This document shows positions 57,214-64,000 of a stretch of DNA of 64,000 nucleotides, piece after piece. The notes below the pieces were generated by a model that was given only the letters and a program-made list of their open reading frames with translations, was not told the origin of the DNA and searched no databases. This DNA comes from Plantago major. Its lineage: Eukaryota; Streptophyta; Magnoliopsida; Lamiales; Plantaginaceae. The position numbers were made by a program, and so were the translations under genes. Positions within the stretch are counted from its first letter, which is position 1. Each line of letters starts with the position of its first letter. The stretch lies in the NCBI GenBank assembly GCA_026545765.1, contig JAIFAC010000313.1, positions 62,001 through 126,000 on the forward strand, written 5' to 3'.

Positions 57214-57789
57214 GGGCAATTTGGGGAAAGCCAAGAGTCACACCACTTGGTTTTGAATCCCAGCCATTGATCCTCTCCAATCCAAGGGTTGTGCCGCTTC
57301 ACGAGTGGATGGTCACAAGACTCACATTTAATGCTCGACAGACGTCACATCAATCGCTTAGAACCTGCACTGCTGATGTCGCTCCGATCCGACGGTCGCG
57401 CCACTTTACGGGATCTTCCCGTGTAATGGACGGACAACCTATCGGGCCTCTTTGATTTACGGACCATGCCCAGAGGACCAACAACATTCGTCCAACGGAT
57501 AACTTCCCATACACTCTTCCACGTAGGGCTACGCCATATCCTAACCGCATTCGGATCTATATATCTCGGATAAATATTTTTTCATTTACAAATCGAGCCA
57601 TTACATAACCCTGATCGTAGAAGGGGGGGAGAGAGATATATCAATTCCTAAGAACACGGATGACGGATCTCAACAAAAGGATTTTTTCCTTTTTCGCTTA
57701 ACGATCTCGATACGCCCACAACACACTTGTTCTTTTCATAGTTACCAACCATCTTCTACTAAGATACTTGGAAACTAGGGGACATATGT

Positions 57790-58632
57790 TGTTACGACAT
57801 GTGTCCAATCCGCTAAGGGCGCCCAGAGCGGTCCTAAAGTGCATCACGGCTTAAATAACTAATTCAAGATCGGTCCGACCTCACATGGTCCGCCAAAGTG
57901 AATCAACCAAGACGCTTAAAGTCATCGTGCCCTCACAAAGAAGTCCGAGCTAGCTGGAGAAGGGACTTCTAAACCTGGCTACATCAGTACAGAGATGCCA
58001 AATGGACCGGACGAGAGAATCTCGGACGCCACCATCACATTAAGACCAAAACGTATATAACAAAACCACTGAGATACTTCCGTGAGACTCTTCGCTCGGA
58101 CATCCAGAGTTACCCAACGGCAGATCAACCAAGCAGACAGATCTGTCCGAGGGACTGACACGGACCCAACGGGCGGAACAGTATTCTCAGAGGAAAAAGG
58201 TCCAAACTACCCTCCCAAGCCCATTGATTAGTATGGGGTTACTGTTCACTAATGGGCCATGGGCCAAAGGTAGCATTGGTGTCCAAATCTGAAGCGTACA
58301 CTTGGCATCATCTTATGGGCGACCTCATAAGGTACGATAACTATAAATATAGCACAAGGTCCAAGACCTTAAAGGAAGTGGAATCCCTAAGTCAATTCCC
58401 AAGTGTTATCATAATCCCTCATAACTATTACATTGAGAGCTTCCAACTCTCGAGTAAGTCTCACCGAATCGACATAGCAATCCGGATAACCCATTCTAAC
58501 ACCCGCCCACTTAGTCCTTTCTGTACTCAAGCTCGGACCGTACTACGCCGGACTTTAAGTCAGAGGCGGGCCTTAGACTAGGTTGCTTGTAATAGTTTAG
58601 TTAGTTAGTGTTCGAGGTTTTACCCCTCAGCA
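57790..58632 (+). mobile_element. 3' LTR of the Tat element
   Basis: 843 bp, TGTTACGACA...CCCCTCAGCA, colinear with 14208-15057 and followed by the duplication ACTTT. It contains a TATA box, TATAAATAT, at 58342-58350. Confidence 0.93.
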
Positions 58633-58673
58633 ACTTTGAATTTTATCAAGTACTAATTTGAGCACATCAAATT

Positions 58674-58691
58674 TGGCACCGCTGCCGGGGA
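58674..58691 (+). other. primer-binding site of Athila-1
   Basis: TGGCACCGCTGCCGGGGA, four bases after the LTR end ACATCA. The standard Athila form is TGGCGCCGTTGCCGGGGA. Confidence 0.88.
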
Positions 58692-58822
58692 GTTAACTCC
58701 TACTATGGTGTTTTTTAGTTGATAATTGTGTTTGTTTGCTAGAACTACCTGTGTTTTGCGTTTCCTGGACTAACAGAAACTAAGCTTTGGTTGAGTTTTT
58801 ATTTTTGTCCTCAGATTTTAGG

Positions 58823-59709
58823 ATGTCAAAATACATTGATTACACTCCCTCTCCGGGGGGAAGAGGGCCCACTATATTGTTGGATGATGTATCCCGAGCT
58901 TACGAGCTTGAGGACGAATGGCTCTATTCGTTGCCACAATTTTCTAGATGGCCTGGGGAGGATGTCGTGGGGCTTATAAAAAGCATCACCCATGTTGTCC
59001 GGAATCTACTAGAGCACAAGATGAGCGAGGAGAAGACGATGGCACCAAAGAATGGCTACTGAGTTTACCTTCTGGTTCGCTGAAGACTTAGGGCGAGGTA
59101 ATCACCGCTTATAGAAGATTTTTCCGCACTCTCTAACTCTGGAATTGAGGCAGAAAATCTCTGAGTTTGAGCAAGGTCGTGACGAAAGGTTTGACCAAGC
59201 ATGGGATGATTTTCTGATCTTTTAAGGGGATGTCCACATCATGGATTTTCTGAATATGAGACCTCCATGTACTTTTATGAAGGGTTGGATAACATTAGCC
59301 AGACATCCGTTGATATGTCGAGTAAGGAATAGCCGAAAGACACCAAATGAAATAAAGAGCTTTTCTCTGTAATGGCTAACAATGTGATGACAAAAAGAGA
59401 GTACCGGAAGCCCAAGGAGCAGGAAACTCAGTCTAAGGATGCTGAGGATGAGGAGATAAACAAGCTCATTAGGGAGTCAGCCCGAAGGCATGAGACCGTA
59501 ATCGTCAAGAGGTCCGTAACCAAGCAAGTCTCGGAACCGTAAGTTGACATTCACGTAGAATCAATGGCTGCTCTCTGTGAGAGCTTTAATGAAAGGCAGG
59601 CACAAACTTACGGCGAGCATGAGCGGATGAGCAATAGGATATATGTTTTAGCAGAGCTAATCATGGAATGGAATGCACACCTTGATGAAGAAGACCGATT
59701 CAAGCAGTG
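58823..59709 (+). pseudogene. gag: Athila-1 gag, frameshifted
   Basis: MSKYIDYTPSPGGRGP starts at 58823 and is open to 59062. Then in broken frames FEQGRDERFDQAWDDF (about 59164) and MYFYEGLDNISQTSVDMSS (about 59269) match the capsid end of Athila gag. A later block (59371-59540) is Glu/Lys-rich, and the frame reaches a stop at 59708. Confidence 0.75.
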
Positions 59710-60415
59710 AAGGTATGCCTACTAATCACCGCGAGTGGAAAGGTAATACAAAAACGAGAAATTGAACTTATGGATAGTTCTGTTGATTTTTCAGGTGAAC
59801 AGGTGGACGAGAGGGAAGAGCGAGTAATAACCAAAAGGACAAGCATAGAGGCACTCGCAGCTATACAAGACAACAAAACCTTTTCGAGCACCGGACCACC
59901 AACCAATGGAATTCGCCATACCTGTGGAGGGTAAAGAAGTCAAGGATAATAAAGAAGTTCAATGCCATTCTTGCTATGTCATGAAGGTCAATGTCAATCA
60001 TGGCATTTTGGAGTTGATAGATAATGTACCATGAGCTTACGCCAAGTTCTTTAAGGATCCGAATGCCAAGAAAAGGAAGTATTCGCGAATGAGAAGTCGA
60101 TTTACCGTAAACCGCCAATTCGTGGTCGATCGCCAAGAAAGCAAAAAGACCGGAAGCTTCATGATCGACATCCAGATGGAAATGATAAAGTCGCCAAAGG
60201 GATGTTGGATCTTCGTGCCAACATCAACTCGATGACCCACGCCAGACAAGGAGTCGACTGGGGAGCTAAACCGTGAACATGACAATTCAGCCAATGTAAC
60301 TTTGAGTGACCTTGGGGATAATAGAGGATGCCTTGATCAAGGTTGACACTTTCTTAGTACTGGTCGATTTTCTGGTACTGGCCCCTACAAAAGTCAGCAC
60401 GAGCACAAGGGACAT
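59710..60415 (+). pseudogene. Athila-1 gag end and protease, frameshifted
   Basis: YAKFFKDPNAKKRKYS (about 60040) and GSFMIDIQMEMIKSPKGM with LDLRANINSM (about 60153-60235) correspond to the Athila protease, whose usual active site is LCDLGASINLMP. GHVILLGRLFMKT (from about 60412) corresponds to the PVILGRPFL motif. The catalytic DLGA has become DLRA here. Confidence 0.7.
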
Positions 60416-61575
60416 GTGATACTTTTGGGGAGGCTGTTTATGAAGACCGTGAAGATGCAACTGGATGTAGCAGAGGGAAAGATAGCCATGGAAATCGGAG
60501 GTGAGAAAATCAGCAAGGATTTGACACCATCACGAGGTAAATCTAATGCTTATTTTGTAGAAGAATGTAACGCTATTGCTGAGGTAGAAATCGAATTTGT
60601 TGATGATGTTGATAATGTTATAGATTCTACCTATCTTCACCATCTTACCACTGATAAGCTTGATTTTGCTCTTACTCTTTACCCTGATGATAATCTGTTA
60701 GGAGAGGAAACCTGTGAGATAGTCTGTTCTCTTGATTGTGCTGAGAAAATTTTCGAAGGGGAATCTGTAGATGTCTCTATAGGAGCTGGGAAAGGGGATA
60801 TGATAGAACCACCCAAACCTGAGCTTAAGGAACTCCCATCCCACCTTAAATACACCTTCTTAGGAGAGAACGAGACCAAGCCTGTGATAGTATCCTCTAG
60901 CCTGAAAGAGGAAGAGGAAACCCAGTATATTGCTGTTCTGCAGAGAAATTCTGCAGCCATAGGATGGAGTATAGGTGACATTAAGGGAATTAGTGCCACT
61001 GGATGTACCCATAGCATATCTCTAGAAGAAGGCTCAAAACCCGTAAGACAATCGCAACGTAGACTCAATCCCGTCCTTCAGGAAGTCGTGAAGAAAGAAA
61101 TTCTTAAACTCCTAGAACATGACTTGATCTACCCAATAGTCGACAAGTGGGTGAGTCCCCCATGTGGTGCCTAATAAACCTGGGTGATGAGAAAAGAACG
61201 ATAAGGGGGAGTTGGTTCCTATGAGGAAAACTACTGGGTGGCGTATGTGCATAGACTATAGGAGACTTAATGCAGCCACTAGGAAAGATCATTTTCCCTT
61301 ACCCTTTATCGATGAGATGTTTGATAGATCAAGTAGGCTTAGATTTCTATTGTTTCCTTGATGGTCTTTCGTTTTTACCAGATTTCTATGGTTCAGAGGA
61401 CCAGGAAGACTACTTTCACCGCTCAGATGGGACCTTCGTGATACCGCCTCGATGCCTTTGTGCAACGCCCCAATCACCTTCCAGCATGTATGCTTTCACT
61501 TTCCTGCATATGGTACAGACTTTATAGAGGTATTCATGGATGACTTTTCACTTTGGGAACTCTTGTTCTGATTGC
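60416..61575 (+). pseudogene. Athila-1 reverse transcriptase
   Basis: Open at 60416-61174: LKELPSHLKYTFLGENETKPV, RNSAAIGWSIGDIKGI, VRQSQRRLNPVLQEVVKKEI, LLEHDLIYPIVDKWVSP. After a shift: MRKTTGWRMCIDYRRLNAATR (about 61219), HFPLPFIDEMFD, NAPITFQ (about 61465) and VFMDDFS (about 61530), the YxDD-equivalent of Athila. The motif spacing is normal, but three or more frame changes lie between 61175 and 61530. Confidence 0.85.
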
Positions 61576-62380
61576 TTAAACCGAACTTGTACTTAAACGT
61601 CGACAGAATGTAATCTCATCCATAGTTGGGAAAAGAGTAATTTTATGGTCATGGAGGGGATAGTTCTGGGGCATGTTGTTTCGAAACGTGGCATAGAGGT
61701 TGATAAGGCAAAGCTTGATGTTATTATGAAACTTCCACCCCCTACTACTGTTAAGGAACTTCAATCTTTTTTGATGTGGGGTTTCATTGGAGATTTATCC
61801 AGGATTTTTCAAAAACTGCTAAGTTCCTTAGCAACCTTCTAAGCAAAGAAGTGCTTTCTGTTTTTGATGAAAAATGTTTAGAAGCCTTCAATCTGCTCAA
61901 ACAAAAGCTCGTCTCCGCCCCTATTGTCAAGGCCCCTGACTGGTCGATTCCTTTTGAGATCATGTGTGATGCCTCCAATTTTTCTATAGGCGTTGTTCTA
62001 GGTCAGAGAGTTGATAAGCATTTCCATGTCATTTACTACGCTAGCAAAACCTTGAATGAGGCCCAAGTGAACTACACTACCACCGAAAAAGAATTCCTAG
62101 CGTAGATTTTTGCCTCGATAAATTCAGATCCTATTTGAAAGGATTTAAGGTTGTAGTGCACACTGATCATGCTGCTATTCACCACTTAATGGCTAAGAGT
62201 GATTCCATGTCTAGGTTGATTAGATGGGTCCTGATGTTACAGGAGTTCGATGTTGAGATAGTTGACAAGTGTGGTAAAGATAATTTGGTGGCTGACCATT
62301 TATCCCGACTTGACCCTTCTATAATTAGTCCTTCTGCTCCCATCCCTGATGAGCATCTTTTTGCAATTGGGGAGGAACCT
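61576..62380 (+). pseudogene. Athila-1 RNase H
   Basis: IVLGHVVSKRGIEVDKAKLDV (61657) is the RT thumb/connection. FEIMCDASNFSIGVVLGQRV (about 61952) carries the first Asp; [21 protein letters not shown] and, after TAG 62102, [17 protein letters not shown] (62141). [13 protein letters not shown] ends the domain. Only one stop and two shifts. Confidence 0.88.
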
Positions 62381-62485
62381 TGGTTTGTCGATATTGTGAA
62401 TTTTCGCAACAGTACCTTTGCTTCTAACATGTCTTTGCAGGACAAGAGGAATTTTACACCATGCAAGTCTTACGTCTGGGATAAC
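62381..62485 (+). pseudogene. Athila-1 integrase, N-terminal end only
   Basis: [13 protein letters not shown] and [11 protein letters not shown] match the start of Athila integrase (the ..YYWDEP region). It is cut by the TGATGAG start of the next LTR. Confidence 0.75.
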
Positions 62486-63646
62486 TGATGAGACAATATT
62501 CTAACGTCTCATTTGGTCCTTTTTAACGGTCTTTCTGAGTCTTTGTCTTTAGTTTTGTAGTCTTTTTAGTTCGTTTTTACGCTCTAGTGTTTCGTTTGTG
62601 TTTTTGTAGAAATATGTGTCTTTTGAGCCGCTTGAAGACAAGTCGAAAGAAAATGGTTTCGCCAAGTAGAGATTTTACGAGCCCCGGCAAAGAATTTTCC
62701 AAGATGGGCCGCGCGAGGAAATCACCATTCAAGGTGAGATTTTACGAAGTGATCATATTTTGAGATTAAAGAAGACTCATGCAAAGGAATTGGTCTGGCC
62801 AAGCGTAGATTATGCGAAATGGATATACAAGCGATATAAGGTTTCGCCATGGCGAAGTTATTTCTTCCGCCATGGAGAGCAGTAATTAATTTTAATTTTA
62901 TTAGATTAGATTTTGATTCCTTTAAATTCATACTTTTTAACCTAGTTTTGAGAAAAGCTCCAAGAGCAATACATTGACATTGAGACATCTTCGAGCTTGG
63001 TTATTCATTGATTTGATTCATCGTGATTATTGGTATTGATTTCTCAATTGCTTGTTCTTTACAATTCTTTTCATCTATGTTTCATATGATTATTACCATG
63101 AATCCTTGTATGCAATCATCAATTATGATTAGCTAAACATCTTTGAATACAAGAGTATGTGAAGATTATGCATATTCGTTTCTGGTTTATCAAAGCACCC
63201 ATATAGGTTAGTCTCAGATTAAATCTTCAGAAAACCTTCAATTCGATAAGTCCGTATTAAATTCTCTAACTTGTTTATGTTTAAGGATCGTGAATCGACG
63301 ACTCACCATTTCTCCAAAGATAATATCTTCTAATAACAATTGGTTGAATCGAATTGATTGATTTTCCGATAACGACTCAGGCAGACAAATATGAGTGCTA
63401 TCCCTAATTCAATTAGCACAATCGATCTTGCTATCAGATTCATCTTTCTCTCATTGTTAATCGTTATCTTAGCTTTAGTTGAACTAGTTAGAAGTATAAA
63501 CAACCCATCAATCAAATTGTTACTGTAAGTATCTTACTCACCGCTACATAGCTTAATTAATTCCTTTGAGATCGATCACTTGTTAGCTTTAGTCTACAAC
63601 TACAGCTTATTCTCTAATTGTTTTAGAGTATAATTTGAGCTCATCA
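62486..63646 (+). mobile_element. 5' LTR of a third Athila-like element (Athila-2)
   Basis: 1161 bp with matching inverted ends TGATGAG and CTCATCA, directly followed by a degenerate primer site. Inserted in the Athila-1 integrase. Its other LTR is outside the window, so the duplication cannot be checked. Confidence 0.75.
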
Positions 63647-63649
63647 AAT

Positions 63650-63662
63650 TTCACCGCCGGGA
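63650..63662 (+). other. degenerate primer-binding site of Athila-2
   Basis: TTCACCGCCGGGA follows the LTR. In Athila-1 the matching stretch is TTGGCACCGCTGCCGGGGA. The loss includes a CTG, in line with the CTG/CAG-to-CG pattern in the window. Confidence 0.6.
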
Positions 63663-63888
63663 ATTAATTCCTCAGAGCGTGTGGGTGTAATATTTTACTT
63701 GTTTTTGTTTTACTTACCCGATTTCTACACTAATGTAAACTAAGATTTTTTCGAGGTTTTTGATTTTGTGGAAGAACTCAGAAGTTTATGCCCTGACAAG
63801 ATCGCAAGGAACACCTTTGCAAAGTCTAGTACCGAGATCGACAGACATACCATCGCCTTTCAAGATGTAACTTAGTCAGCTGTTGAAA

Positions 63889-64000
63889 TGGGTGACGCTA
63901 ACGAATACTCCCGTGAGTCGATGATGCCGTTGAGACCCCGTGATTACTTATGGGAACTATATACACCTTTGAAATTAAGGTCGGGGATCACTCAGTTTCT
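63889..64000 (+). CDS. gag: Athila-2 gag, start only
   Basis: MGDANEYSRESMMPLRPRDYL is open to the window edge. An Arg/Asp-rich start followed by LWELYTPL resembles the N-terminus of Athila-type gag. The rest is outside the window. From 63663 to 63888 the leader holds only broken frames. Confidence 0.5.

Larger units (their letters stand above)
53363..57789 (+). other. Tat 3' region, second part, with antisense frames
   Basis: Lies between SIRE-B and the Tat 3' LTR. The plus strand has no credible long frame; the minus strand carries the antisense module listed separately. 56520-57200 has no recognised feature. Before the LTR the sequence GAAACTAGGGGACATATGT is a plausible, weak polypurine tract; another purine run, AGAAGGGGGGGAGAGAGA, lies near 57620. 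Confidence 0.6.
14208..58632 (+). mobile_element. Tat/Retand-like Ty3-gypsy retrotransposon with two nested insertions
   Basis: Paired LTRs (14208-15057 and 57790-58632) are flanked by an exact 5-bp duplication ACTTT (14203-14207 and 58633-58637). Without the two Sirevirus insertions the element is about 13.6 kb. Order: LTR, primer site, gag, [SIRE-A], protease, RT, RNase H, second RNase H, integrase, 3' region with antisense frames split by [SIRE-B], LTR. The second RNase H and the TGGCGCCGTCTGTGGGAA primer site are lineage markers of Tat. Several frameshifts and stops make the present copy non-autonomous. Confidence 0.92.
58638..62485 (+). mobile_element. Athila-1 gypsy element, right-hand part
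   Basis: End of the LTR (58638-58669), primer site, gag, protease, RT, RNase H and the beginning of integrase. Its LTR is split by the Tat element, and its integrase is interrupted by another Athila LTR at 62486. The coding region is colinear with Athila, with many frameshifts in gag and protease and better preservation from 60420 on. Confidence 0.85.

Noticed and set aside
1..64000. CRISPR arrays, tRNA or rRNA genes, bacterial operons or a defence system
   Set aside because: None seen. The window is fully explained as plant nuclear repeat DNA plus one gene remnant; tandem repeats here lack regular repeat-spacer structure.

Overview
The window is nuclear DNA from a flowering plant, probably a eudicot. 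It is a heterochromatin-like nest of LTR retrotransposons next to one decayed host gene. The evidence is Ty3-gypsy elements of the Tat and Athila lineages, Sirevirus-type Ty1-copia elements, a CACTA transposon end, and a gene remnant with short GT-AG introns. I see no rRNA, tRNA, CRISPR or bacterial-style operons. I could not fix the species. No identity or divergence value was computed; all homology calls come from reading motifs by eye.

Layout. (1) 1-9380 is AT-rich host DNA with microsatellites and small repeats. It holds a remnant of a VAP27-like gene (MSP domain; exons at 1393-1444, 1764-1855, 1934-2019, 2106-2220, 8751-8903 and 9058-9090) with a 6.5-kb intron and no membrane anchor. (2) 9381-10551 is the left end of a small copia element (LTR, primer site, gag). 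(3) 10552-12785 is an Athila-like gypsy fragment (LTR plus partial gag). (4) 12786 to about 13030 is one end of a CACTA transposon. (5) About 13300-14207 continues at 58638-62485 as a second Athila element (Athila-1), split in two. (6) 14208-58632 is a Tat/Retand-like gypsy element inserted in the Athila-1 LTR with a 5-bp target duplication ACTTT. (7) Two ~15-kb Sirevirus-type copia elements sit inside the Tat element: SIRE-A at 17141-32974 (minus strand, duplication TGTTC), inserted between gag and protease, and SIRE-B at 38325-53362 (plus strand, duplication ACACC), inserted in the 3' non-pol region. (8) 62486-64000 is the start of a third Athila-like element inserted at the start of the Athila-1 integrase.

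How the parts work. Each autonomous element once encoded gag, aspartic protease, reverse transcriptase/RNase H and integrase. Copia elements order them PR-IN-RT-RH and gypsy elements PR-RT-RH-IN. The Tat element also has a second RNase H before integrase and antisense open frames between pol and the 3' LTR. Most frames are broken. Intact stretches are the Tat RT-RNase H (334 codons), the SIRE-A RT (252 codons) and the SIRE-B RT/RNase H.

The most unusual signal is in the third (env-like) reading frame of the two Sirevirus elements. It is interrupted by a run of short introns (77-88 nt). In SIRE-B five consecutive introns all lie in phase 0 between exons whose lengths are exact multiples of three. 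Three of these introns recur at matching exon boundaries in SIRE-A. A second pervasive signal is that CTG/CAG in one copy is often CG or CGT in its sister copy, which breaks reading frames and even a primer-binding site. It looks more like a base-calling or consensus problem at methylated CHG sites than evolution, and it limits how far the observed frameshifts can be taken as real.
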